64,000 nt of DNA from Macropodus opercularis (taxonomy: Eukaryota; Chordata; Actinopteri; Anabantiformes; Osphronemidae). Every line of letters begins with the position of its first letter. Positions within the stretch are counted from its first letter, which is position 1. Positions 41,601 to 51,900 of this stretch are shown here, piece after piece. The notes under the pieces were generated by a model. The model saw nothing but the letters and a program-made list of their open reading frames with translations, did not search any database and was not told where the DNA came from. The DNA lies in contig JAUCMP010000026.1 of NCBI GenBank assembly GCA_030770545.1, positions 2,398,501 to 2,462,500 on the forward strand. The letters run 5' to 3'. Both the position numbers and the translations under genes were made by a program.

Positions 41601-42330
41601 TTCACCCTCCGGCGATGACAGGAGGGCCTCCTCCAGGAAGGACAAATCCACACACCCGGGCGGAGGCGTGTCGGGGGAATCCCTGCCGTCTCCCAGCAGA
41701 GACACCGGACTCTGGAGGGAGAAACAGTCGGAGACGCAGCGAGAGAGAGGAGGGAGAGCGAAAGGGAGGGGAGAACGGTGCGATTAGTGGAAGTTAACGC
41801 GGAGCTGTTTCAGGCACAGGAGGAGGCAGACTCCAGCGTTCTCCTGGGGGAGACGCTGCTTGTTGTGACGCTGCTGGCTGTGGATTCAGACACTCACCGG
41901 GGCATCTGTGAAGAGGGAGGGCTCCCCAGAGGAGGAGTTAATGAGCAGGTCTTCAGTCTGCAGCTGGTGGGAGAAAACACTCAGGTTTAGCCAGGAGTAT
42001 TACATTACAACTGTCAGTCGTCCTCCATGTGCCAGGAGATCATCTCTAAACGGTTATTGACAACAGTGACTGTTTTTGTTGGGCTCCCTCTTTGTTACCT
42101 CACTGGTCCCATGAAGGAAGTCGTTCAGGGCTTGGGGGTCACTGCCAGGTCAAAGGAGAGAAGATTATAATCACACTGAACATTCATTAAACCCATGTCA
42201 GTAATTTGTTACCAACATCATTTACACTAATGCTTCGAATTCATGTTATTGCTTTTGCTCCTGCAACGGCCAAGTAAAAATCTAGTTACCACAAAACATC
42301 AAGTAGACAAGTCCCATCTTCATCCTCCAT
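35625..42330 (-). CDS. bicra: GLTSCR1/BICRA-family subunit of the non-canonical BAF complex (12 coding exons)
   Basis: Coding exons in transcript order: 42290-42330, 42099-42141, 41898-41963, 40212-41711, 39562-39795, 38815-39418, 38601-38716, 38248-38309, 37714-37862, 37533-37627, 36917-37019 and 35625-36313; 3702 nt, 1233 residues (human BICRA about 1560). GLTSCR1 proteins define the BRD9-containing GBAF chromatin remodeller. Family marks in order: N terminus MEDEDGTCLLDVLCDPQALN, the CDILQQSLQEAEITEQT motif in the 1.5-kb exon, long Gln/Pro/Ser-rich low complexity, the GLTSCR1 domain (about residues 905-1005, with RRLLPYHTC, FLLKRTKDMVNKY and PSAEMVM), the LRLTIKQESGSRKVVHN stretch, and a C terminus with SEHLQSAIDSILELQ. 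End motifs look more like BICRA than BICRAL. The core domain departs from both human paralogues, so orthology to bicra is uncertain while family membership is secure. Confidence 0.9.
38759..38788. repeat. Short direct repeat, 12-bp unit
   Basis: ACGGCGTCGTGT occurs twice in tandem (38759-38770 and 38771-38782) followed by a partial copy. It lies in the bicra-family intron between 38716 and 38815 and resembles recent replication slippage. Confidence 0.85.
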
Positions 42331-44062
42331 GTCAGCTGAGGGGAAGAGGAAGAGAAACGCAACCGTGTGAAGGCTTCTGTTCCAGTCAGCAAAGTAAAAG
42401 CATCCGAACCAAAAGCAACAGTGAACCTTTCTGGCTTCTTTAATCTGACCAGAACACAAATGACAGCAGTAGCAGCAGCTGACGTCTTCCTGTCACCGTT
42501 ACTGGTGATGATCCACCGAACCTTTGGTCCTACTCCATCACATAAATCTCCTTCATACCTTCAGAGTCCAACTGGTGATTTAAAACCGACCTAAAGACGC
42601 TTTTATTTGGTATGAAACATTAGATTGACACATCTGGCACAAAATAATGTTTAAATTACTGGAAATGTGGAACAAGGATTTCATATTGATTGAATGAACT
42701 CCTCCATTGAGAAAATGCTTCAGTATTGGCTGCCAGCATCAGTACATGCTAAACTTCTTGGCTTATGACCCTCAGTGATGATTTCCACTGACCTGAAGAC
42801 ACTGAAATATGCATTATTCTAAAAAAAGAAAAGAAGAGGACATTTTAATTTTGGGGAGGTAACAAACGGCTGGTGACCAGAAACCGTGAACGGATGGAGA
42901 CGGGCCCAACATCAACCTACTTCATAAGTGAGAGGCCCCATACAGAGCGGTCGAGCTGAGTTCTGGTGGTGGCCTCATGGGAAACGGTGGCCGGGCTTCA
43001 GTGTCTGGAGACGGTGAGACGCCAGGCCGAGACGGCGGGACGGAGACGGATCCTCCCTCTGCCGGGGCATCGCTGCGTCCTCACGGTGCGGGAAGCCTGC
43101 GTGGAGGCTGCATGGAGAGGATGGAGCGGCGGGGGGGCACAGACGCACCACATGCTGTCAGGTCACTTGAGGTTACCAGCAGGCAAAAACACATCCTCAA
43201 CTCAGCGGTGAGACGAAGATCAATATGTGATTCATCAGTTTCTCCTCAGCTGCGGGCAGCGCTGCTGAGGCTGCAGACACCTGCGCGCGCTGGACTGAAC
43301 CTCCACCAGTAATAGAATCAGATTTTCGGCTGCGCTGCTTAAGCCCGAGGCTGATGAGGAAAATGGAAGCTATTGTTGCAGCTATCACAGACACGATGGG
43401 CAGCTCAGAACGCCTCGTCTGTAAATAGACGGCTCCCCCTGCGCCGTGGATGTGACTCGTTCTCCCCTCATGGCTGGAGGAAAAAACCCAGAAGCGGCGC
43501 AGCGCAGCCCAATTATAACCTCACTCACTTGCGCCCAATCTCCCGAGGAGGAGCCTTAAAAATAAATTAAGCAAAACAAGGCAAAGCTCCGTCACCGACG
43601 CGCGGACATATTTTTGTTTACATGCCGACAGCCGCATTAACAGCCTCCAGGTACCGCAGCGCCCAATGAAATCCAGGCAAACGACCCTCATCTAAACCTG
43701 CAGCGGCAAGTGCATAGTATTCTGTGGCAATAACAGGACCGGGCTCAGCGATGCATTCACGGGTTACGTAAAGTGAATGTGTTCATGTGAAATTAATGTC
43801 CCAGACGACGCAGGACGCGGAGCCGCTGGCTGCAGCCTTGTGGTGTTTTCCCCTCATTTCCTTTTCTCCTTATATATAAATAAATATTTTGCGTGAGTGG
43901 GACCACGACAGCTGGCGCCTGCTGTAAATCATATCGCGGTAACAAAAGATGCCTTGTGTTAAATATCATTTCCGCGCAGCCAGCCCCGAGCGATGCCCTC
44001 ATCGTTGAGCCATTAGAGTAATTCTGCAATTCAGAAAAAACAACCAAGAGGAAGAAACTCAC
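42331..44062 (-). other. 5' intron/leader region of the bicra-family gene
   Basis: The region lies between the ATG at 42328-42330 and a likely non-coding first exon. No coding frame is supported. A CpG- and GC-richer stretch lies around 42950-43320 and may be an alternative promoter or leader exon. The boundary at 44061/44062 is a minus-strand GTGAGT donor preceded by AAGGGG. Confidence 0.5.
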
Positions 44063-44370
44063 CCCTTCTTTGTGGTTTATTGTCCTGTCAAGCGGGCCTC
44101 TGCGCCATCGATTCTCACTCAGTGGTCTTTTCAGATGCTAAAAGGAGGAGAGGGGGTGGTGGATGGGGTAGGGTAGGGTGGGATGGAGGTGGGGAGGAGG
44201 GGGCGCCGGGGTGGGTGTGAGAAACAGACTGGGAGAGCCCGATCACAACACAAAGGTGGGAAGAGAATACAACTCAGGAGGCGAGGATCCAGCTTGAGCT
44301 GCCGCCTCCCGCAGACGCTACGCGGAGCCCCTTCATCCCCGGCTCATCGATTGCCATGTTCGTATTCACT
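44063..44370 (-). promoter_or_regulatory. Probable promoter and non-coding first exon of the bicra-family gene
   Basis: A minus-strand splice donor (GGGG/GTGAGT) ends a candidate leader at 44063. Upstream on the minus strand lies a strongly G-rich (plus strand) and CpG-containing block through 44340, including a perfect four-tract G-quadruplex motif at 44165-44182. Such GC-rich, G4-bearing DNA is typical of TATA-less promoters. The start site and exon length are inferred; the plus-strand frame at 44183-44389 is taken as a by-product of GC richness. Confidence 0.45.
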
Positions 44371-44830
44371 CACGTCCAGAAAATCGTAAAGACTTTTCCC
44401 AGGGACAGTTGGGAAAATCAATAGAACACGTGCGTGTTTGCTACCGAGCCAAAATGGGCAAATCACCGGCAGATACAGCGAACTGCTATTACGAGGACTT
44501 TAGCACTTTACTACTACTGAGGAAACCAGTATGTTACAAACAAATGTTAAACAAAATTAAAAAACGTAATTACCATAAAACGCGACGACATGACTATTAC
44601 AAAAGTCTCACTTATCCTCTTCTCATAACGTTCCAGTGGTTTCAAAACACAAAAACAACAATTAGCTTCTATTGAAGGGAACAAAGAATAAAATACAGAA
44701 CAAAGTCAGAAAATCTAATTTTCTTCTCAATCTACAGTTACAGACTTAATGCAGAGGAAAAAGGGGCAACACAAATAACAGACCAACTGATGGAAGGAAA
44801 GCAGAACATAATAAACCAGCCACACAAGTT
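44371..44830. other. Intergenic spacer between the bicra-family promoter and the erh 3' end
   Basis: A-rich, low-complexity DNA on the plus strand. The 88-residue frame at 44409-44675 is lysine/tyrosine-rich, as expected from A-rich sequence, with no domain or gene context. I see no gene here. Confidence 0.6.
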
Positions 44831-44844
44831 ATTTAAATGAAATC

Positions 44845-44850
44845 TTTATT
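44845..44850 (-). terminator. erh polyadenylation signal
   Basis: TTTATT on the plus strand is a minus-strand AATAAA about 155 nt after the erh TGA, giving a short 3' UTR consistent with a compact housekeeping gene. Confidence 0.7.
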
Positions 44851-45002
44851 AACAACTCCAACCATAACATACAAAACGCCTCCCATCCATGAAAAAACAA
44901 AAAACTTTAAAACGTCTAAATCTAAATGCCAAATCTTTTTAACACAAGTTACAGAGAGAAAAAAAAAAAAGATCTCTAAACCCTGCACCCTCCTCAGAGG
45001 CT

Positions 45003-46936
45003 TCACTTCGCTGCCTGCTGGGCCTGACGGCGAAGCAGCACGTAGATCTTCTCTTTGATCCAGTCCTTGTTGTACGGCTGGTACGTCTGTGTGTCGGCGC
45101 GATACCTGAGGCAGCGTGAGAAATTATTTTCAGGTTTTAATTGTTTTGGTTCACAGGCTCATTTTTCCAGGTGAGAAATCTGCATGATGTGACTTTTGTT
45201 GTAAAACATGCAGCACTTGCATGAAGACTGGTCAAATGAGACACTTTCCATCAAGATAAGGCTTCTTGCTTTTTCTCTCCTTGAGGTCAAAAGTCAATTC
45301 AGCTACTAGAATGAAGAAGCACAGTTGCAGCTGGCAGGGGTCGTGTTGTGCTCAAGGGCTTTTAAGCAGTAGAGTGGTTGTGCACAGAGAGGCTACTACT
45401 GCATACCCAACACCAACAAATACACCCTGAACTGACAGAGCTCGAGGCAAACGGAGTTTCATCTGCTTGTACAGCTCTTTCTCCTCCTACATCTCTGCCA
45501 AGTTAGTAAAAATCACAAAAGGTAGAAATCTGCGCCAGACAGGCCAAAGGCTTAAAAATTAAAACTATTAATTTCTAAATCTCCTCCAGGCACTTTCACA
45601 ACCATATGGTTTTTGTTTTTGATGTTTACAGTCTTCTACCTGTCAACACCAATGATGGAGTAACACTTCACGCCTTTGGAGACGAGACTAGATTGAGTTC
45701 AGCATATTCAGGCCTGCCTCTTGATACCCAATATTCTAAAACCCCCATTATATCAATATGGCAACTCTGTATAGAAGACCTGTAAAGATTGGTTTATTAG
45801 CTGTGTTTTACTTGCGGTTGTCTCTCTGTCAAACTTACACCAAACAGCTGAGGTCAGCCAAGTCATCAATGAAGTCAAACAGCTGGCTGATGTCATACGT
45901 GATCGACGGACTGTTGGGGTTCATTCTCTTTAGGTGCTCCTCGTACATCTTGCACACACCTGTCAAAGAACAAAAGGTAAATAAGAAACCGTGCGCATTC
46001 TTAGATAAACCCTTTAGTATTTATCTTCATCATCTCACCTTCCATACACTCGTTTACTGATTCATAATCAGCATATGTCCTTCCCTCTGGCCTCTTGGTG
46101 GGCTGGACAAGCAGGATGGTGTGAGACTGGGGGGGGGTTGCACAGTTAAAACACACCACATTAGTTGCTTGATAGACACAGAGATGAGATACAGGTTTAC
46201 AGGTTAACCCCTGGATTATACCAATACAGAAGGAAGTTGCAAAAGGTACTTTGCACATACCAGAGCATGCCACACTTGTTGGTTGTGTGGTTTCCTAAAG
46301 GGTTGGCATGTGAGACTGGCAGATTAAACTAGTGAGTAGCATCATTCCTTTTCTGTTAATGACAGTACTGTGTGCCCTAAGCCCCTGCTCTGTAATTATA
46401 GGATGACTAAAAACACAACATCATCCCAGCAAACAGAATAAAACCTTGAACTTCTTTTCCAGGAGGACACAATATGTTTTCTGAATATTATACTAGTTCT
46501 TATTTTTCCCGACATGTGCAGGACTGGAAAGCTGCTGTAAACATCCCCACGTTCTTCTATTTAACTCAAGGCCCTGCATGTTTCTGGCACAGCTTAAGCA
46601 TTTAACCAGCTAAAGCTAAGTGACGTTAAATAACAAACTCACGATTTCGAAAGACTGTGGAAACGTTGGAAAATACCTTTAGACATGTACTTCATTTTAT
46701 CTGCAGTGTTAAATGTGCACTTTGTTCTTTTCACGTTTACGTCGTTGAGGTTTAGTGGCAGCTGCTGAACTAGCTAACTGCCCAACACCCCCCACAGACA
46801 TGCTAACGCTAGCTTACAGCTTCAGCAAACACTTGCTCTGCCTAAATAAAACGGTAAAACTGACGCGCTGCGTCAACTGTAAACAGACAAACAACACGTC
46901 TGCCCCACGAACGCGATAAAGCAACGTACTAACCAT
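45003..46936 (-). CDS. erh: Enhancer of rudimentary homolog (4 coding exons)
   Basis: Coding exons in transcript order: 46934-46936, 46039-46126, 45839-45959 and 45003-45105; 315 nt, 104 residues, the same length as human ERH. The protein reads SHTILLVQPTKRPEG at the start, YDISQLFDFIDDLADLSC in the middle and IYVLLRRQAQQAAK at the end, nearly identical to human. ERH is a small homodimeric nuclear protein that acts as a cofactor in RNA processing, including Microprocessor function and splicing. The first coding exon contributes only the ATG. That start is chosen because the next exon begins directly at Ser2 behind a CAG acceptor, and the triplet is followed by a GTTAGT donor. The intron after exon 3 splits the Val-Tyr boundary (GT/G TAT), which restores the conserved LVYRADTQTY. 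The gene shares its upstream region with psen1. Confidence 0.97.
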
Positions 46937-47573
46937 GGTTGCAGTGATTTTTATTCGGTTCCAGTCGATTTTCTTGGATCCTTGCTTGTTCTGAACGTCT
47001 CGACCCTTGTCACCGGAAGAAGAAATAGCCAGTGATGGTGCGTTCACGTGATTGCGGCAGAGGGTGGAAGCTCGGGTTTTAATTTTCGCCTGTGGTCTAG
47101 GTCAGGGCTGCCGATGTAGACAGTAAACGTTTACAAATTAATTGATTGTCGTGGAAAATGAAAAACAGATTCTTTCTATTGGCAATAGGTAACTGTAATA
47201 TTTTATAACGTAGAATCGCTGTGGGTAAAATGTAGAATCCCTACATTGCCATAGACACAATTATACAACATAAATACTACTGAATTCTAGCTCATTTAAT
47301 TAAAACCCAGCACTGAATAAAAGTGTCCATGCAGTTAAGGGGGGTGCATTTTGTGGCATTATAACGTTACCGAACTAAAGAAAAACAAATAAAGCTCCAA
47401 CGACGGTTTGATCCTGAACGTTCCCCGAATCAACGAGAGGCGGAAGTAGTTTACAGCAGCGGGCGGATGTTAGGCGTGACGACAGGAACAACAAAGAGGA
47501 GAAAGTCCCGGGTTTTAAACCTACCTGCGACCAGAGCATCAAGGGAATCATCTGCAGTTCACGGTGAGTCCGC
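46937..47573. promoter_or_regulatory. Bidirectional erh / psen1 promoter interval
   Basis: The start codon of erh (minus) and the presumed first non-coding exon of psen1 (plus) face away from each other across about 500 bp. The erh side has an ETS-type CCGGAAG (around 47011) and an E-box CACGTG (47044-47049). The psen1 side has a GGCGGAAGTAG ETS-like element near 47440 and a GTGACG half-CRE near 47477. A GGTGAGT donor at 47573/47574 would end psen1 non-coding exon 1. There is no clear TATA box. Shared regulation is inferred from geometry. Confidence 0.6.
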
Positions 47574-48943
47574 CGTCGTCTTCAGAGCCGGTGTTTAGGA
47601 ACCGGTTCGGTTTGAGCTGAGTGAAGGAAGCGGCGTCGGTCGCGTAGCGCGGCCGCTACAACGTTACTGGCGAGTGTGAAGCCGCGTTAATTGCTGTGTC
47701 CGCAGCGAGCGATGCAACACGAGCGTAGCCACAGCCAGACGTCACTACTGGCACCAAGACGGGACCAGAGATCAGCACCGTCCAGCAGCTGGGTCGCTAG
47801 CAGCTAATGCTCATGTCCAGACGCCGAGAGCTTGGTTAGCAAACCAGCTTAGCTGCTATAATGTTAAAGCTAACTAACGTGTTTAGTGTTTTATATGAAC
47901 AAAAGCTCAAACGCAGTACAGTAATAATTATAGAATAGTCTAAAATATGCAATATCTCATGATGTCCTGCGTTTATCTTCTGGCTTTCTGGAGTGTTTGA
48001 ACCATACGTCAGAGATCACAGTTCTCCACTTTTACTTGTTACACTTGCTAATCATATTTTGTGCTCTTAAAGACATGACTTCTAGCGTTTTAATATTTTT
48101 GCATTGTGCTATTGATACATTCTCATTCACTACTTCAATACGCTGCAACGTTATTGTTGTAATATCTGTCCTCTTTGTGATATGATCTCTTCCTAGTGAA
48201 AGAGCTGAAGTATCTTTAGAATGACAACTGCTTGAGGTGCAGGGCGGTGAACCTTATACGTGGTATAACAAAATGTAGAAGAGCAGAGAGGGTGGATCTA
48301 GCCTGAGTTTTACCTAAGAAGACGTCTACCGGCCGTGGTTTTACGGGGGCATTCACAGACAGAGGGTTCTGTTCTGTAAGTACCCAGTATGTGGGTAATC
48401 CTATCTACCCAAAAACAAGGGTGACAGTAATTGGAGTCTTCCGCGGTGGGTGCTTCCAGAGTTACTGCCTTCCTACTACAAAGTCCCTCTTTTTGTTACC
48501 ATCTCTCCACCAGAGTTCAGCTGGGAAACAGCATCACAAGGAAGGAATTTCATGTTAAGAGAAGGGCTTGAGAAGACATCCTACTAATTTATGGAATTCA
48601 AACCTGCTGGAAACTATTGATTTAATTGGTCTGTTCTTTTAAAAATGCTTGTGAACAGAGTAAAGATTCTGCAGAAGGGAAACCAATGTAACTATTGCAG
48701 AAGGAAACGCTTAACGCCTAGAAGGAACAGGATGAGTCATTACAGTGATGAAGTCTTAGGAAGTACAAGCACGTTTTGTGTAAAGGCCTGTTAACAGGAT
48801 AACTTAACGCTCCTGATTTGATTCGTTTTGACTGACGTTGTGCATGTTTCTGTTGCCACACTTTTCATATTCTCTGCTTTTCTCTTTCATTAGAGCAGAA
48901 GAGTTTGGTTTGCATGTGAGGACAAGTGTCTGCAAAGCCAACA
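47574..48943 (+). other. psen1: psen1 5' intron and leader
   Basis: An intron of roughly 1.3 kb runs between the proposed non-coding exon 1 and the ATG-bearing exon, whose acceptor is probably CTTTCATTAG just before 48894. No coding frame in between is supported. One or more small non-coding exons could be hidden here. Confidence 0.6.
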
Positions 48944-51900
48944 ATGGCGAACAATGCAGAGGATGTTGAAAGCAATATGGTGAGTATAAAAGCTGTTCTG
49001 GCTGTATATGGCTGTGGTGGCGTAATGTTGGTGTTGGGTAATGATTAGTCTCAGTGGTGATAGAGTCATCAGTTTTTTTAGTCGCTTTATGATTCTACAA
49101 ACTGTGGAGGAGTCATCCCGATAAGTCTGGTGTTGTTATTATCATAAGATAATAAATCGTGTGTATATTCTCATTAGATGTTAGACTTTGACTCGCTAAG
49201 AAACATTCAGAGCATAAATACACCAATCACACAATAGGTGTGTCCAGACTTTTCCTTACTGTCACAGTCCACTAATCCTAAGCATTGTTTACCTCCTACT
49301 GGCTGTGCATGTGACCGTCAAACAGAAATACATGTTGATACACTAATACTGGCCTAACCCAGACAGAGAGAGCTCTTCAGCACAGCCGTCTGTTTAAAGA
49401 GCTGCAGCAGCTTCCACCGTTCAGATCAGTCTCTGGACAGGCCGCCTGTCTTCGTGTGTGTGCAGAGATTGCTTCACGTTTGGGCGGCCGCGTGTCTCTG
49501 CTCGCCTGGCAGTAGGACAGTTTCTGTTCACACACACTCTTTGACGTTCTGTTTAGGAGAGAGCGTCGCAGTGAGCTGGAATGAGGGGTAGTTCTCCTCA
49601 GTGCTTTAAAGTTAGAAAATTGTGTTGTGTTGCAAATTACAGCTTGTATTGTTGTAAATTAAATTGCCCCCTGGTTGGGGCTGTAGTTGTGTAACACTAC
49701 TTGTAAGTAATTTGTTTCTTATGTATAGTAATAAATGCCCCAGATAGTTAAATCAGATCAACATCGTCTCAGTGATCCAAGGTGTCACTAGATGTCTTTT
49801 GCTGGACCCCAGCTATAGTTTATGTTGTTCTTGCTGATAAACTGCCACCCTACAGGCTTGGCACTGCTCAAGTTAACAAAAATGACTTCTTCAGGACCAA
49901 CAGGAGCCCAGCAGGGCCCCTGAGTGCCCCCAGCAGCCACAGGAGGCAGGAGGGGTCAGAGCGCGGTCCAGAGGAGGCTCGGGAGGCAACGGTGGAGGAG
50001 GTGGTAGCGGCAACGGTACCGGGCCAGAGCAGAACGGGCATCCACCCGCCGCTCGGCCTCCGCGTGTGGTGGAGACCGAGGAGGATGAGGACGAGGAGCT
50101 GACCTTGAAATACGGTGCCAAGCACGTCATCATGCTCTTCGTTCCTGTGACCCTGTGCATGGTGGTTGTCGTGGCAACCATAAAGTCGGTCAGCTTCTAC
50201 ACCCAGAATGACGGACAGAGACTGTGAGTGTTATCCCCTCAAATGGGTTATGTGCCAGATTGACTGCTCCCTGGCTCTGCTGTTTAAATACAATGCAATG
50301 AGGCCACAGTGCCGCTAGGTGGCGATAATTCAATGTATATCACACCTACAGAGTTCGCATAGAAAGACCAGTGTAGTTGTTTGAACTGGCTATGATAATA
50401 TGCTTGTGATACAGGAATTTTCATTTGTTGTATTCTTTAGTCTTTGTTGCTTGATTGAGTTGAATCTTAATGTGGACCGTGTGACCTTGCCACCCCCAGG
50501 ATCTACACACCGTTCCCCGAAGACACCGACACAATAGGACAGAGAGCCCTCAACTCCATCCTGAATGCCACCATCATGATCACCGTGATCATCGTCATGA
50601 CGCTGGTGCTGGTGCTGCTATACAAGTACCGGTGCTACAAGGTAAACGCTTAGACTGAGCCCCACAACTAATGTCTGCTAAAGACGACCCATGTGCTGGT
50701 CTTACCAGTTCAACATAAACTCTAGAGATGTGCCGCTTCGCTGTATTCATCCTTGCATGTCTGGTCTTCCTGTCTTGTCAGGTGATCCAAGGCTGGCTCA
50801 TCCTCTCCTCCCTCCTCTTGTTGTTCTTCTTCTCCTACATCTACCTCAAGTAAGCCACGCCCCTTAAACTATAAGTTCACATTCTGTAGGTTCTCTCCGA
50901 TTCTTTATGGCGACTGAACGAGTCTCCGCTGCTTCCCACAGAGAGGTTTTCAAGACCTACAATGTGGCGATGGACTACTTCACCCTGGCGATAATAATTT
51001 GGAACTTTGGAGTGGTGGGCATGATGTGTATTCACTGGAAAGGGCCGCTGCGGCTCCAGCAGGCCTACCTCATCATGATCAGCGCTCTCATGGCTCTGGT
51101 TTTCATCAAGTACCTGCCCGAGTGGACTGCGTGGCTCATATTAGCCGTCATATCGGTCTACGGTAAAACATGTCCTCCTCCTTTTGTTTGTTTGATGGTC
51201 ACAAGCTTTTAGGGAAGAAAGACTTCTTTGCTCTGTTTTTAAAGAGGAATTTGAGCAACCATCTGGTTTGTCTTAGCACTGGTGTTGTCAGACGGACTAA
51301 GAGAGGCCGTGCAGTATTTCATTCTGTCATACAGTAAAGTCTGTCTTTCCTCTTCAGCGGTGTTTATATGCAGCACGGAGAGACAGATGTAATCATTGCT
51401 TAGCTTAGAGGAAGGATGTTTCTCAAAACTAAAACCTTTACACAATCATGTTGACGAATTGTGCAATGAAAGACACAATCTATGAGAAAAGGAAGCTGGA
51501 GGAGACGAGCTTACAGCCAGTAAAGTAGCTGCTGAGATCATGTCTTGTATGTTGCTCTCTTGCTGATGGACGGAGGGGACTGGGCCAAATGCAGTGGAAA
51601 CAATCTAACTGCATAGACTTCTAAATGTTTTCCTATCGGTGGGTCACGTCACTCATCTGCTTTCTGTCTGCCTTCCTGCTGTAGATCTGTTAGCAGTGCT
51701 CTGTCCCAAAGGGCCTCTGAGGATCCTGGTGGAGACGGCTCAGGAGAGGAACGAACCCATCTTCCCTGCCCTCATCTACTCTTGTAAGATAGATTTATGA
51801 ACACGTAGTTATAATGCAACGTAGGAGGGGCAATGAAGCAGGTTAAATGTTAAATTGCTGTTTTGACTTCAGCTCCTAACGGGCGTTCACACACATGGCT

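Noticed and set aside
40677..41797. Long plus-strand frames opposite the bicra-family exon 40212-41711
   Set aside because: Antisense shadows of GC-rich, Pro/Gln-coding sequence; the minus-strand frame is the one with family motifs and consistent splice phases.
46001..46273. 90-codon minus-strand frame beginning before erh exon 2
   Set aside because: Its start and end are intronic read-through; only the internal part 46039-46126 is real erh coding sequence.
49782..50102. 106-codon plus-strand frame overlapping psen1 exon 2
   Set aside because: Out of frame with the presenilin N terminus; the other frame (starting DQQEPSR and running into TM1) is the real one.
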